The notes: generated by a model from the sequence alone, not told the origin. Shown: positions 12,784-22,138, numbered from the stretch's first letter. The stretch: 35,280 nt of DNA from Gammaproteobacteria bacterium (GCA_026706665.1 JAPOYI010000076.1:1-35280); one strand, 5' to 3'. Program-made: numbers and translations.

Positions 12784-14753
12784 TTTGCAGGCGGGGGATA
12801 ACCCCTCGCGCCCCCCGCTGCCGCGAGACCGCCGGCGTTCTGCCGCTCCCGCCGGGAACGCGCCCGGGCATTCAATCGGCGGTAGCGGGGATCCATAACG
12901 GCGAGAACGCCGCCAAAGGCCATCATGAGGGCCCCGAGCCAGATCCATCGCACCATCGGCTTGTCCTGAATGCGAACGCCCCAGGAACCGTCGGGAAGCG
13001 GGGAACCGAGCGCGATGTAAAGGTCGCGCACGAACCCGGCGGCAATTCCCGCTTCGGTCATCACCTGTTCGCGGACCGGGTAGCGACGCTTTTCGGGATA
13101 GAGATGCACGCCGCCGTCCGTAATGAACTCCGCCTGCTCCGCGATGTAGTTCGGTCCCTCGATCCGCCGCAGGGCCGCAAAGCGATAGGTTACGCCGTTC
13201 AGGCTCACGCTATCGCCGACGGCCATCCTGGCGTCCACCTCGCGGGAAAACTCGCTGGTCGCGCCGATCCCGATCAGGGACACCGCGAAACCGACATGCG
13301 CGAGGGTCATCCCAAGGTATCCGCGTGTCGCACTGTCGCGACGGCGCCACATGTCGGCGCCGTGAACGAACATGATCCAGAGGCCGAGCGCCACTGCAAC
13401 GGCCGCCCCCAGCTTGAAGGCACCGCCCAGCACGAGCGGCAACGCCAGCCCCAGGCAAAGCGCCGCGGCGCACATCAGCCCCGCGTTCCCGAGTATCGCA
13501 AGCGGCGTGCGCTTCCATCGCGCAACGGGCGCCAGCGCGAGGAAGCAAGCCAAAACGCACATGAGCGGAACGAAGCCCCTGTTGAAATAGGGAGCGCCGA
13601 CCGAGGTCTTTTCCCCGCCGGTAATGGCTTCGTGGGCAAGCGGGTACAGCGTCCCGTGCAGGACAAAGGCCAGCGCGACGACCAGAATCGCGTTGTTGAC
13701 CAGGAGCAGCAATTCGCGGGAAAAGCCGCCATAGCGGGCCCTGCTGGTGATGGTCGGCGCCCGCAGGGCATAAACCGTCAGCGCGCCACCCACCGCCAGG
13801 GCCAACAGGGCGAGAACGAAGAGCCCGCGCTCCGGGTCCACGGCGAACGCGTGCACCGAAGTCAACACGCCCGAACGCACGATGAATGCGCCGAGCAGCG
13901 ACAGCGAAAAGGCCGCGATCGCAAGCAAGGCTGTCCAGCTCTTGAACGCGCCGCGCTTTTCCGTCACGGCCAGGGAGTGCAACAGCGCGGTACCCGCGAG
14001 CCAGGGCATGAACGACGCGTTCTCAACCGGGTCCCAGAACCACCAGCCTCCCCAACCGAGCTCGTAGTACGCCCACCAGCTACCGAGTGCGATCCCGACC
14101 GTGAGGAACGCCCACGCCACGTTGGTCCAGGGTCGGGACCACCGCGCCCAGGCCGCATCCAGCCTGCCGCTCACGAGCGCCGCGATGGCGAAGGAGAACG
14201 CCACGGCAAAGCCGACATAGCCCGTGTACAGCAATGGCGGATGCACGATCAGCCCGAAGTCCTGGAGCAGGGGATTGAGATCCGCGCCCTCCGCCGGAAC
14301 CCCGGGCAAGAGACGCTCGAAGGGGCTGCTGGTGGCCAACAGGAAAAGCACGAAACCGAAGTTGAGCAACCCCATGGTGCCCAGCACGCGACCGAAGATC
14401 TCGTCCGGCAGCCGGCTGCATCCGAGACTCACCGCCCAGGTCCACACCGCCATGATCAGGGTCCAAAGGAGGAACGATCCCTCGTGCGCGCCCCAGGTCG
14501 CGCTGACCCGGTAGTACCAGGGCAGGAGGATGTTGGAGTTCTCCGCGACGTACGCGACGGAAAAGTCGCTGACGAAAAATGCCCGGACAAGCACGGCGAA
14601 TCCGCAAGCAAGCAGCAGGAGCTGGCACGAGGCGAGTGTTGCGGCCAGGCTGCGCCAGGTGCCGTTGACCGCGCTGACGTGGCCGACGACGCCGAGCGCC
14701 AGGGCCACCACGAGCGCGGCGACCACGGCGAAGTGTCCGATTTCGACGATCAC
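12780..14753 (-). CDS. ccmF: Heme lyase CcmF
   Basis: A 657-residue polytopic membrane protein that attaches heme from holo-CcmE to apocytochrome c, working with CcmH and CcmI. The tryptophan-rich WWD heme-handling motif [15 protein letters not shown] lies near residues 230-247. Conserved histidines are visible near residue 171 ([10 protein letters not shown]), 299 ([15 protein letters not shown]) and 485 (LAHVGFAVS), matching the P-His and transmembrane heme ligands known in E. coli CcmF. More than a dozen hydrophobic helices are present, and the length is typical. The start is GTG at 14753, overlapping the ccmE stop as GTGA. Confidence 0.97.
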   Translation of the reverse strand: MIVEIGHFAVVAALVVALALGVVGHVSAVNGTWRSLAATLASCQLLLLACGFAVLVRAFFVSDFSVAYVAENSNILLPWYYRVSATWGAHEGSFLLWTLIMAVWTWAVSLGCSRLPDEIFGRVLGTMGLLNFGFVLFLLATSSPFERLLPGVPAEGADLNPLLQDFGLIVHPPLLYTGYVGFAVAFSFAIAALVSGRLDAAWARWSRPWTNVAWAFLTVGIALGSWWAYYELGWGGWWFWDPVENASFMPWLAGTALLHSLAVTEKRGAFKSWTALLAIAAFSLSLLGAFIVRSGVLTSVHAFAVDPERGLFVLALLALAVGGALTVYALRAPTITSRARYGGFSRELLLLVNNAILVVALAFVLHGTLYPLAHEAITGGEKTSVGAPYFNRGFVPLMCVLACFLALAPVARWKRTPLAILGNAGLMCAAALCLGLALPLVLGGAFKLGAAVAVALGLWIMFVHGADMWRRRDSATRGYLGMTLAHVGFAVSLIGIGATSEFSREVDARMAVGDSVSLNGVTYRFAALRRIEGPNYIAEQAEFITDGGVHLYPEKRRYPVREQVMTEAGIAAGFVRDLYIALGSPLPDGSWGVRIQDKPMVRWIWLGALMMAFGGVLAVMDPRYRRLNARARSRRERQNAGGLAAAGGARGYPPPAK

Positions 14754-15220
14754 GACGCGAACGCGGGCTCAGTCGAATCCGGGGGATCGCAGGCTTCCGC
14801 CTCGATGCCGATCCCGGCCATTTCGGGCGGCATGTAGTTTTCGTCGTGCTTGGCCAGGACTTCGGACGCCCGGAACACGCGTCCCGAATCGAGTTGGCCC
14901 GTGACCAGGATGCCCTGCCCTTCGCGAAACAGGTCCGGCAGGATGCCGACATGGCGCACCATGAAGTCGGAACCCTGGTAGTCGGTGAGCACAAAGGACA
15001 CACCGAGGCCGCTGGCGTCGTGCGCCACGCTGCCGCACACCACCATGCCCCCCGCGCGGATCGTGACGCCCGTCGGCGCATCGCCGTTCACCACGCGCTC
15101 CGGCGGGTAGAACAGGTTGACGTTTTCTTCCAGGGCGGTCAGTACGAGCGCCGCCGTGATGGCGGTCCCGCCCAGCAGGAACACGGTGGCAACCAGGCGA
15201 TTGCGACGCTGGGTGTTCAT
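14750..15220 (-). CDS. ccmE: Heme chaperone CcmE
   Basis: A 156-residue periplasmic heme chaperone tethered by one N-terminal helix (about 10-30). The motif LAKHDENY contains His125, which binds heme covalently, and Tyr129. [10 protein letters not shown] and the VLTD strand are the usual OB-fold signatures. It takes heme from CcmC and delivers it to CcmF. The ATG at 15220 ([10 protein letters not shown]) overlaps the ccmD stop as ATGA and puts the basic residues just before the membrane helix. The frame extends further upstream only as a shadow of ccmC and ccmD. Confidence 0.96.
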   Translation of the reverse strand: MNTQRRNRLVATVFLLGGTAITAALVLTALEENVNLFYPPERVVNGDAPTGVTIRAGGMVVCGSVAHDASGLGVSFVLTDYQGSDFMVRHVGILPDLFREGQGILVTGQLDSGRVFRASEVLAKHDENYMPPEMAGIGIEAEACDPPDSTEPAFAS

Positions 15221-15390
15221 TCGGCGGTCCGCTCCGGTTCCGCAGCGGCGCGGTGCATGGCGATGAAGCGCCTTCGCGCGAGGATGGGACGCGCGCCGAT
15301 CACGATGAGCGCCGCCCAGGCGATGCCGTAGGCGAGCCACACGTAGAGTCCATGGCCGCCCATCTGAAGGAACGTCACGAACTCGTTCAC
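15217..15390 (-). CDS. ccmD: Small heme exporter subunit CcmD
   Basis: A 57-residue single-helix membrane protein that helps release holo-CcmE from CcmABC. The sequence [16 protein letters not shown] is followed by a hydrophobic run to about residue 33 and a basic tail (ARRR), as in CcmD. The start is the GTG at 15390-15388, overlapping the ccmC stop as GTGA. The stop overlaps the ccmE start as ATGA. A longer in-frame ATG start at 15435 exists but would run into ccmC and add a non-family N-terminus. Confidence 0.9.
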   Translation of the reverse strand: MNEFVTFLQMGGHGLYVWLAYGIAWAALIVIGARPILARRRFIAMHRAAAEPERTAE

Positions 15391-16151
15391 GCCACGCTTC
15401 CCCGCAACTTCCGCGCAAGCCAATCGCGCACCCACGCCGTGCCCGACTCGCGCTCTAGAATCTCATTGCGCAGGCCCGCGAGCACCACGGCGGCGACGAG
15501 ACAATAGAACCCGACGACGTTTACCAGGAGCGGGAGCCACATCTGGGCAGGCATCGTCGGCGGTTCCGTCAAGGAAAAGCTCGACGGCTGGTGCAGTGTC
15601 AGCCACCAGTCCACCGAGTACTTGATGATGGGCACGTTGACCGTACCAACGACCGCGAGCACGGCCACCGCCCTTCCCGCCTGTTCCCGGGCGGGAATAG
15701 CCTGGCGCAGCGCCATCAGGCCGACATAAAGGAAGAACAGGACCAATACCGACGTCGTGCGCGCATCCCACACCCACCATGCGCCCCACGTCGGCTTGCC
15801 CCAGATCGCCCCCGTCAGCAGCGCAACGCCGGTGATCGCCATGCCGACCGGCGCCGTCACGGCGATGAACATGTCGGCGAGTTTCATGCGCCAGACCAGC
15901 AGCACGACGCCGGCGGCACCCATCGCCAGGTACAGCGCTTCCGCCAGGTGCGCCGTTGGCACGTGCACGTAGATGATGCGGAAGCTGTTGCCCTGCTGGT
16001 AGTCCTCCGGCGCGAACACGAGCCCCCAGACCGAACCCACCGTCACCAGCGCGATGCCGATGACGGAGAGGACGACAAGCCACGGCCCGGTGATGTCGAA
16101 AAACCAGCGCGGCGAGCCAAGTCTGTGCGCAAAGGCAGCCAGCCGACCCAT
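15387..16151 (-). CDS. ccmC: Heme exporter/handling protein CcmC
   Basis: A 254-residue membrane protein with six helices that binds heme on the periplasmic side and loads it on CcmE. The WWD motif [13 protein letters not shown] spans residues 117-129. The two axial-ligand histidines are visible at 63 (YVHVPTAHL) and 187 (LTLHQPSS), very close to H60 and H184 of the E. coli protein. The ATG start at 16151 lies one base after the ccmB stop. It ends in a GTGA overlap with ccmD. Confidence 0.97.
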   Translation of the reverse strand: MGRLAAFAHRLGSPRWFFDITGPWLVVLSVIGIALVTVGSVWGLVFAPEDYQQGNSFRIIYVHVPTAHLAEALYLAMGAAGVVLLVWRMKLADMFIAVTAPVGMAITGVALLTGAIWGKPTWGAWWVWDARTTSVLVLFFLYVGLMALRQAIPAREQAGRAVAVLAVVGTVNVPIIKYSVDWWLTLHQPSSFSLTEPPTMPAQMWLPLLVNVVGFYCLVAAVVLAGLRNEILERESGTAWVRDWLARKLRGSVA

Positions 16152-16152
16152 G

Positions 16153-16818
16153 CTAATACTCCTGACTCAGTCTCAGCGCGAAGCCCACCGCGAACGGCAC
16201 GAACGTCAGCGCCGCCGCCAGCATTGCCAGCAACCAAAGCAACTGCGGCAGCGCACTCAGGCCCGACGCGGCCACGACGCCTGCACTGGCCCCAAAAACG
16301 AGAACCGGCACGTACAACGGCAATGCGATCAGGGCCAACAGCAGACCGCCGCGGCCAAGGCCCACCGTCAATGCCGCCGCTACCGCGCCGATAGCGGCGA
16401 GGGTAGGCGTGCCGATCGCGAGACTCGCCACCAGCACGGGAAGCGCCTGCGTCGGCGCCTGCAGCATGAAGCCCGCCACCGGTGCGAAGAGCACGAGCGG
16501 CAGCCCGCTCACGCACCAGTGCGCAGCGAGTTTGCCCAGCACGGCGAGAAATATCGGCCGGCCATGCAGCAGCATCTGCTCCAGGGTGCCGTCCTCGAAA
16601 TCACGCCGAAAAAGGCTCTCCGCCGCCAGCATGCAGGCCAGCAGCGCGATGACCCATACGACGACGACGGCCACCGCACCGAGGGTCTGCAGATCCGAAC
16701 CGAGACCCAACCCGAACAGTGTCACCGCCAGCGCGAAAAAGGCCACGGGATGGGCCATCTCGCCACGCGCGCGAAAGGCGATCCGCAAGTCTCGCCCCGC
16801 CTGGGCCAGGACGATCAC
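16153..16818 (-). CDS. ccmB: Heme exporter permease CcmB
   Basis: A 221-residue permease subunit of the CcmAB ABC complex, which powers release of holo-CcmE. Six hydrophobic segments can be seen. The segment ESLFRRDFEDGTLEQMLL at about 67-84 is the conserved cytoplasmic coupling region of CcmB, and PLYVPVLVFGA near residue 165 is another family motif. The start is GTG at 16818, overlapping the ccmA stop as GTGA. Confidence 0.95.
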   Translation of the reverse strand: MIVLAQAGRDLRIAFRARGEMAHPVAFFALAVTLFGLGLGSDLQTLGAVAVVVVWVIALLACMLAAESLFRRDFEDGTLEQMLLHGRPIFLAVLGKLAAHWCVSGLPLVLFAPVAGFMLQAPTQALPVLVASLAIGTPTLAAIGAVAAALTVGLGRGGLLLALIALPLYVPVLVFGASAGVVAASGLSALPQLLWLLAMLAAALTFVPFAVGFALRLSQEY

Positions 16819-17408
16819 GCCGCGATTTCCAGGCGTTTCGCGCCGGCTACGCCCAGGTCCTCATGCGTTGCGCAGACCACGGCGCCGCCGCCGGCGCACT
16901 GCGTCCGAACCAGCGAACGCACGATACCCCGACCCGATTCGTCCAGGGCGGCAAAGGGCTCGTCGAGCAACCACAAGGGTGCGGAACTTGCCGCCAGCCG
17001 CGCCAGCGCCGCGCGCCGTTGCTGACCGGCGGAGAGGCTCCCGCAGAGCACCGCGCGCGAACCGTTCAGGCCCACTTCGCGCAGCGCCGCAAGGCAGTCC
17101 TCCCGCCGGGGTTCACGGCCTCGCAATGCGAGATACCACCGCAGGTTTTCCAGCGGCGTAAGCAGGGGGCTCAGGCCCGGTTTATGGCCCAGGTACAGCG
17201 GCTGCTCTTCCACTGCGACATCCACATGTCCGGATTCTTCGGTGAACAGTCCCGCGATGCATCGCAGGAGCGTCGTCTTGCCGCTGCCGTTCGGCCCCCG
17301 GACCTCCATCAACTCGCCCGGACGCACATCGAATCCGATGCCTTGAAACAATCGGTGTCCGCCCGCGGCGCAGGCCAGATCGCGTACCGACAAGAAGGGC
17401 CGTTCCAC
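16815..17408 (-). CDS. ccmA: Heme exporter ATPase CcmA
   Basis: A 197-residue ABC ATPase that drives the CcmBC(D) complex in releasing holo-CcmE. Walker A GPNGSGKT lies at residues 38-45, the signature LSAGQQRRAALARL follows, and Walker B is LWLLDEPFAALD. The frame allows an ATG at 17435, but the first nine residues from there (MRVLPRRIT) do not look like the family. That ATG also overlaps a perfect TATAAT hexamer. The GTG at 17408 (VERPFLSVRDLAC) gives the usual distance of about 20 residues to the LF-x-G motif. Neither start has a strong ribosome site, so 17435 stays possible. It is the first ccm gene, 20-50 bases after the lipoprotein stop. Confidence 0.93.
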   Translation of the reverse strand: MERPFLSVRDLACAAGGHRLFQGIGFDVRPGELMEVRGPNGSGKTTLLRCIAGLFTEESGHVDVAVEEQPLYLGHKPGLSPLLTPLENLRWYLALRGREPRREDCLAALREVGLNGSRAVLCGSLSAGQQRRAALARLAASSAPLWLLDEPFAALDESGRGIVRSLVRTQCAGGGAVVCATHEDLGVAGAKRLEIAA

Positions 17409-17433
17409 CGTTATTCGTCGCGGCAAAACACGC

Positions 17434-17439
17434 ATTATA
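17434..17439 (-). promoter_or_regulatory. Perfect -10 hexamer (TATAAT) just upstream of ccmA
   Basis: Read on the minus strand, TATAAT occupies 17439-17434 and would start RNA near 17427, about 20 bases before the proposed GTG start of ccmA. No good -35 hexamer is found at 16-18 bases, so the promoter is weak on sequence grounds or needs an activator. A chance match is possible. Confidence 0.35.
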
Positions 17440-17455
17440 GGTTTTGGTGGAGGCG

Positions 17456-17974
17456 TTATCTGCCAGCGCAGTGGTAGAGGCTATCTGGGGTCGTGCTGGT
17501 TTCGCGTTCAGGCAAGTTGGAAAAGTCAAGGAACCTTCCCGTACCGTCCGGTTCGAGAACAAACGCGTAGTCGTTCCCACTTGGTCCCCAGTCCCAGCGC
17601 TTGTTCACACCTTTCCGCCGGTAGAACGCAAGTTCCCCGGACGACGAACCGTCGTAGAGTACGAAACCTGCTTCCGACAAATCGGCCTCCGACATCGATT
17701 CACTGTCGAAGCGCCCCACCTCGAGCAGGATTCTCCCGCGCATCCTGACGAAGTCGTAACAGACCCAGGAAACAAAACTCATGTCAGCGCGTTCTGAAAC
17801 GGTCGTTCCGTCCAGCGAGATGGTTCGAGCAGGCGCTGGCGGACGCACAGGGGGACTCGATGCGGGCGGGAAACCGGAAGTCCCGCTCGACGGGTACGTC
17901 GGAGGCACAACCGACCCGGCGCAGGCCGAGAGTAGCGAGGAGATGAGCAGGAAAGAGGAAATCCTATACGACAC
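17456..17974 (-). CDS. Uncharacterised lipoprotein upstream of ccmA
   Basis: A 172-residue protein of unknown function. The N-terminus VSYR is followed by a hydrophobic run and the lipobox LLSAC, so it should be exported and lipidated at the cysteine near residue 18. A Ser/Pro-rich linker (PPTYPSSGTSG, PPVRPPAPAR) spans about 20-50. A compact C-terminal domain contains SFVSWVCYDFVRMRG, GFVLYDGSSSGELAFYRRKG and WDWGPSGNDYAFVLEPDG, and ends near a second cysteine (YHCAGR). Two cysteines in the mature domain could form a disulfide. Two adjacent GTG codons (17977 and 17974) can serve as start. It lies 29-32 bases after the small DUF1640-like gene and just before ccmA. Shared transcription with ccm is possible, but a functional link is inference only. 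Confidence 0.65.
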   Translation of the reverse strand: MSYRISSFLLISSLLSACAGSVVPPTYPSSGTSGFPPASSPPVRPPAPARTISLDGTTVSERADMSFVSWVCYDFVRMRGRILLEVGRFDSESMSEADLSEAGFVLYDGSSSGELAFYRRKGVNKRWDWGPSGNDYAFVLEPDGTGRFLDFSNLPERETSTTPDSLYHCAGR

Positions 17975-18006
17975 CACAGAGACTTGTCCCACAGGCCCGG
18001 TCTTCT

Positions 18007-18237
18007 CTACAAAAGTTTGACCAAGGCAACCACCAGCCCACCTTGGGCGATCAGCGCACCGATCAGCCACTTGAGCAGATCGGCCTTGATGTCCGCGATA
18101 TCCGCCTTGGTGGCGAGATTGGCATTCAGAAGGGAGATCTGCTCGTCCGCAAGGGTCTCGGCCTGCTTCTCGGTGAAGCCGCTCTCGGTCAGACGCTTGA
18201 CGAAGCGGTGAGTATCGAACGCGATGGCCTCGGTCAT
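18007..18237 (-). CDS. Small CCDC90/DUF1640-like coiled-coil membrane protein
   Basis: A 76-residue protein matching the bacterial DUF1640 (CCDC90-like) pattern. The N-terminal segment FDTHRFVKRLTESGFTEKQA is followed by ETLADEQISLL, then the LATKADIADIKADLLKW coiled coil and one C-terminal membrane helix (about 57-75, IGALIAQGGLVVALVKLL). The eukaryotic relatives MCUR1 and CCDC90B are mitochondrial; the role of the bacterial forms is not known to me. The start is the ATG at 18237. The gene is 97 bases after ybbP and about 30 bases before the lipoprotein gene, on the same strand. Confidence 0.75.
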   Translation of the reverse strand: MTEAIAFDTHRFVKRLTESGFTEKQAETLADEQISLLNANLATKADIADIKADLLKWLIGALIAQGGLVVALVKLL

Positions 18238-18334
18238 GACCCGAATGATAGGGACGCCGCTGGTAATCGACAAGGACCATGCACGCGCCGAGACTGCCGC
18301 CGGTCGGGCATCTCGGCTCAACGGCGTCGGTTGG

Positions 18335-20839
18335 TCACAGCTCCCGCAAGACCAGCACCGGCGGCGACCGAACGAGCTTGCGCGTGCCGAGATAGCCCAC
18401 TCCCGCGATGAGCAACGTGCCCACCGCCGGACCCGCGAGCCAGAGCCATGGATGGATTTCATACTCGAGTTCGAACACCCGGGTCTGCAGGGCGAATACC
18501 GTGATTTCGGCACCGAGCACCGCGACGATACCGGCGAATGCGCCGAGCACGGCAAATTCCCCCGCGAGGGCGCCGGCGATCAGGCTGCGCGTCCCGCCCA
18601 GCGCGCGCACCAGCGCGTGTTCCTTCATGCGCGTTTCGTGACTCGCCTGGATCGATGCGATGAGAACCAGCGCCCCTGCCCCGAGCACCAGCGCGAGAAT
18701 CAGTTCGATCGCCCGCGTGACCCGGTCGATGATGCGTTCGACCTGGTCGATGATCGCGTCCACCTCGATCACCGTGATGGTCGGATGCGCCGCAAGGAGT
18801 CGATTGAGGAAGGGCTTGCGGTCGGGTTCGAGATGGAAACTCGTCATGTGGGTGGTCGCGAATTCGGCAAGCGCCGCGCGTGAGAAGACAATGAAGAAGT
18901 TCGGCTGCAGGCTGTCCCATTCGACCCGGCGGAGATTCGCCACGCGCGCAGATACCGGCAACCCTCCGATATCGAACTCCAGCATGTCGCCTACGCGCAA
19001 CCCATTGCCCCTCGCGTAGTCGACCTCGACGGAAATCAGGGCTTCGGCGGTATCGGCTGACCACCAGTCGCCCTGCACCACCGCGTTGTCGCCGGGCACG
19101 TCGTCGGACCATGTCAGGTTCCGCTCGGAGCCGAGGCCCGGCCCCAGATCCTCACCTCGCTCGCCCTCGCGTGCGCGCCAACCCCGCGCCGGCTCGCCGT
19201 TTACGGTGATGACGCGGCCCCGAATCATCGGAAACAGGCTGCCGTCGTAGTCCGTATGCTCTCGCAACAGGTCCTGCACCGCGCCCACTTCGTCGGCGGC
19301 GACATTGATCAGGAAGTGATTCGGCGCGTTCTGGGGTATCTGGGACCGCCACTCGTCGAGCAACGCGGTGCGAACCAGCAACAGTATCAACAGGATCATG
19401 ATCGCCAGGCCAAAAATCGTGATCTGCGCCACGTTCTCCCGGCGCCGGCGCTGCAAGCCGGCGAGCGCCAGGCGCCACGCACTCCCCGCCTGCATGCCCA
19501 CCAACCGGCCACCCCGCAACAAGCCGAGCGCGACGACGGCGAACGAGCTGCAAACCACCGCCGCTCCCGCGAGCGCCCACGTCATGAGCCAGACGCTCTG
19601 GCTGTACCAGACAAGCAATCCGATGCTGCCGACGCCCGCGAAACCATAGGTGATCGCGTTCGACAGGCCCCGGTCAGGTTCGCGACGGATCACGCGCATG
19701 GGAGAAATACGGCGCAGGTTGAGGAGGGGCGGCAACGCGAATGCCCCAAGGCACACGAAACCGGTGACCCCGCCCACGACGAACGGGTCCGGTCCAGGCC
19801 AGGGCAAGCGGACCGGCAGGTAGGTCGCGAGTGCAGCAACGATGCCCAGATGCACCAGGATGCCGAGGACGAGGCCGGCCAACACGCCAACGATGCCAAT
19901 GACCAGCAGCACGCCGACGTACGCCCAGAGAATGTCGGCGGGCGTGGCACCCAATGTCTTCAAGACGCCCACGTGGCTGTAGTGGCGCCGCGCGTATCGA
20001 TGGGCCGCGAGGGCCACCGCGGCGCCGCCGAGGAGCACGGCGAGCAGGCCACCAAGCAGGAGGAAGCTCTCCGCCCGGTCGAGCGCGCCCCCGATCGTCG
20101 GACTCGAATCCCGGACGTTGCGCCAGCGATAGTTCGGCGCCAGATCGGCCTTGATGGAATCCCTGAGATCCGCAAGCGTCTCCGTCTCCCCCGCCAGCAA
20201 TAGCCGGTACGACACGCGACTGCCGGGTTGGATCAGTTTCGTCGCCGGAATGTCCTCCACCCGCATCAACAGGCGCGGCCCCAGGTCGAGGAAGCTCGGG
20301 CGCCTGTCCGGCTCCGCCGTCAGGACGCGCGTCACGCGCAGCTTCGCGTAGCCCACCGAAACCGTGTCGCCGAGACTCAGTCCCAGCGCCGGAAACAGCC
20401 GCGAGTCAAGCCACACCGAACCCAGGGCAGGTACCGTATCGGTTGCCCGGTCGCGACCGAATGGTTCGTCCGCGATGCGCACGGTCCCGCGCAACGGATA
20501 GCCCGATCCCACGGCCTTTACCGAGACGAGTTGATTGCGGGCGTCGTCGGAGTCGTCCGAGAACAGCATGGACGGAAAGCTGACGACGTCCACCTGCGCC
20601 AGCCCGCGCGCGGCTGCAGCTTCGCGAAACTCGTCGAGAATGGGTCGCGACGAGCGGATCACGCTGTCCGCGCCCAGGAAGGTCGCCGCCTCGGCCACCA
20701 GCGCCTGCTGCAGGCGATCAACGAACAGGCTGATCGCCGTTACCGCCCCCACCGCGACCAGCGCGGCCGCCAGCAGCAGCCGGAGTTCGCCGGATCGCCA
20801 GTCCCGCGCCACCAGCTTCAGCACAAAGCGGAACCTCAT
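18335..20839 (-). CDS. ybbP: YbbP-type ABC transporter permease (FtsX-like)
   Basis: An 834-residue permease with two FtsX-type domains. Membrane helix 1 is near residues 19-39 and is followed by a large periplasmic region. The first FtsX core is at about 255-400 (GGLLAVLLGGAAVALAAHR, then VLKTLGATPADI). A second periplasmic region follows, then the second FtsX core near 705-830 (ASHETRMKEHALVRALGGT). This layout matches E. coli YbbP, the permease partner of YbbA, whose substrate is not established. The ATG at 20839 (MRFRFVLKLVARD) overlaps the ybbA stop as ATGA. The frame extends 14 residues upstream with no signal. Confidence 0.9.
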   Translation of the reverse strand: MRFRFVLKLVARDWRSGELRLLLAAALVAVGAVTAISLFVDRLQQALVAEAATFLGADSVIRSSRPILDEFREAAAARGLAQVDVVSFPSMLFSDDSDDARNQLVSVKAVGSGYPLRGTVRIADEPFGRDRATDTVPALGSVWLDSRLFPALGLSLGDTVSVGYAKLRVTRVLTAEPDRRPSFLDLGPRLLMRVEDIPATKLIQPGSRVSYRLLLAGETETLADLRDSIKADLAPNYRWRNVRDSSPTIGGALDRAESFLLLGGLLAVLLGGAAVALAAHRYARRHYSHVGVLKTLGATPADILWAYVGVLLVIGIVGVLAGLVLGILVHLGIVAALATYLPVRLPWPGPDPFVVGGVTGFVCLGAFALPPLLNLRRISPMRVIRREPDRGLSNAITYGFAGVGSIGLLVWYSQSVWLMTWALAGAAVVCSSFAVVALGLLRGGRLVGMQAGSAWRLALAGLQRRRRENVAQITIFGLAIMILLILLLVRTALLDEWRSQIPQNAPNHFLINVAADEVGAVQDLLREHTDYDGSLFPMIRGRVITVNGEPARGWRAREGERGEDLGPGLGSERNLTWSDDVPGDNAVVQGDWWSADTAEALISVEVDYARGNGLRVGDMLEFDIGGLPVSARVANLRRVEWDSLQPNFFIVFSRAALAEFATTHMTSFHLEPDRKPFLNRLLAAHPTITVIEVDAIIDQVERIIDRVTRAIELILALVLGAGALVLIASIQASHETRMKEHALVRALGGTRSLIAGALAGEFAVLGAFAGIVAVLGAEITVFALQTRVFELEYEIHPWLWLAGPAVGTLLIAGVGYLGTRKLVRSPPVLVLREL

Positions 20840-21522
20840 GCCGCGATTCGTCCCGCTTCGAGCGACAGGACGCGATCGCACCGATCAGCGATGGCCGTGT
20901 CGTGGGTCACGAGCACCAGCGTGGTCTGCGACTCGCGATTGAGCGCGAACAGGAGTTCGATCACGCGGCCGCCCGTCACGGTATCGAGGTTCCCCGTCGG
21001 TTCGTCGGCGAACAGCACCTTGGGACGGGACGCGAACGCTCGGGCGATGGCCACGCGCTGCTGCTCGCCTCCGGAGAGCTGACGGGGATAGTGTGACAGC
21101 CGGTCCGCGAGACCCACCCGATCGAGGTACATCCGCGCATCGTTCTCCGCATCCGATCGGCCGCGCAGCTCCGCCGGCAGCATGACGTTCTCCAGTGCCG
21201 TCAGGCTCTCGATCAACTGGAATGTCTGGAACACGAAACCAACGCAACGCCCGCGAACCCGGGCGCGGTCTTCCTCCGGCATCGCGGTGACCCGGTCGCC
21301 GTCGAGCCAGACATCCCCCGCATTGGGCAGATCCAGTCCCGCCAGGATTCCGAGCAGCGTAGTCTTGCCCGACCCGGACGCCCCCACCACGGCAACGGAC
21401 TCGCCGACGTTGATTTCGAGGCTCACGCTGTCCAAGATCGAGAGCTGCCCTTCCACCGTGGCCACGGTCTTGCAGACATCTTCGACGCGCAGAATCGGGG
21501 CGGCCGCAATGTGGTTGTTCAT
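20836..21522 (-). CDS. ybbA: YbbA-type ABC transporter ATPase
   Basis: A 228-residue MacB/LolD-class ABC ATPase. Walker A GASGSGKT lies at residues 47-54, the Q-loop at FVFQTFQLI, the signature at LSGGEQQRVAIARA, Walker B at VLFADEPTGNLD and the H-loop at LVTHD. The divergent position next to tesA and the overlap with ybbP reproduce the E. coli tesA-ybbA-ybbP arrangement. The ATG start at 21522 has GGAAA four bases upstream. Its first 14 bases overlap the beginning of tesA on the opposite strand. Confidence 0.92.
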   Translation of the reverse strand: MNNHIAAAPILRVEDVCKTVATVEGQLSILDSVSLEINVGESVAVVGASGSGKTTLLGILAGLDLPNAGDVWLDGDRVTAMPEEDRARVRGRCVGFVFQTFQLIESLTALENVMLPAELRGRSDAENDARMYLDRVGLADRLSHYPRQLSGGEQQRVAIARAFASRPKVLFADEPTGNLDTVTGGRVIELLFALNRESQTTLVLVTHDTAIADRCDRVLSLEAGRIAA

Positions 21523-22138
21523 CGGATTTCCGGTGGTTTCCGCAGTTGCGGGCGCGAATCCCGCGACTGGTTCGGCCTCTCCCTTGCGAGAAACGAACCA
21601 GACGATACTGGTATTGGGCGACAGTATCAGCGCGGCCTACGGGATTCAACGCGCCCAGGGTTGGGTGGCGCGGCTCGAGGCGCGCCTCGATCAACGAGGC
21701 CGCGGTACGCGCGTCGTGAATGCCAGCGCCGGCGGCTGGACCACGAAGGACGGTCTTGCGCAGCTGCCCAGACTTCTCGACGTCCATCGGCCGGACGTTG
21801 TCATCATCGAACTCGGGGGCAACGACGGCTTGCGTGGAACTCCTGTCCACAGCATCCGCGCAAACCTTGTGACCATGGTCGAAACGGCCAAGTTACGGGG
21901 GGCGCGCGTGATCGTCGTCGGCATGGATGTGTCGCCGAACATGGGACATCGCTACAGGGAAGAGTTTCGGGACGTCTACACGGAAGTCGCCGACACATCG
22001 AAAGCGGCGTTGGTGCCGTCCCTGTTCGCCGGTTTCGACGAGACCATGCTCCAGGACGACGACATCCATCCCACGGCCGAGGCGCAGTCCGTCATCCTGG
22101 ACAACATCTGGCCGGTGCTGCAGCCGATGCTCCGGTAA
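21509..22138 (+). CDS. tesA: TesA-type lysophospholipase/arylesterase (SGNH hydrolase)
   Basis: A 209-residue periplasmic multifunctional esterase (acyl-CoA thioesterase I / lysophospholipase L1 family). The nucleophile block ILVLGDS has Ser39. The GGND block at 103-106 supplies the oxyanion Asn105. The catalytic pair Asp184-x-x-His187 is in LQDDDIHPTAEAQ. The N-terminus MWLFIGFPVVSAVAGA is a short hydrophobic export signal without the usual basic residues. The ATG at 21509 has GGGGCGG upstream, but it lies inside the 5' end of divergent ybbA. A later start would destroy the signal peptide, so I keep this one with some doubt. Confidence 0.92.
   Translation: MWLFIGFPVVSAVAGANPATGSASPLRETNQTILVLGDSISAAYGIQRAQGWVARLEARLDQRGRGTRVVNASAGGWTTKDGLAQLPRLLDVHRPDVVIIELGGNDGLRGTPVHSIRANLVTMVETAKLRGARVIVVGMDVSPNMGHRYREEFRDVYTEVADTSKAALVPSLFAGFDETMLQDDDIHPTAEAQSVILDNIWPVLQPMLR

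Noticed and set aside
13104-14837. A 577-codon open frame on the plus strand over ccmF
   Set aside because: It is antisense to ccmF, strongly polar and repetitive in composition, with no family resemblance.
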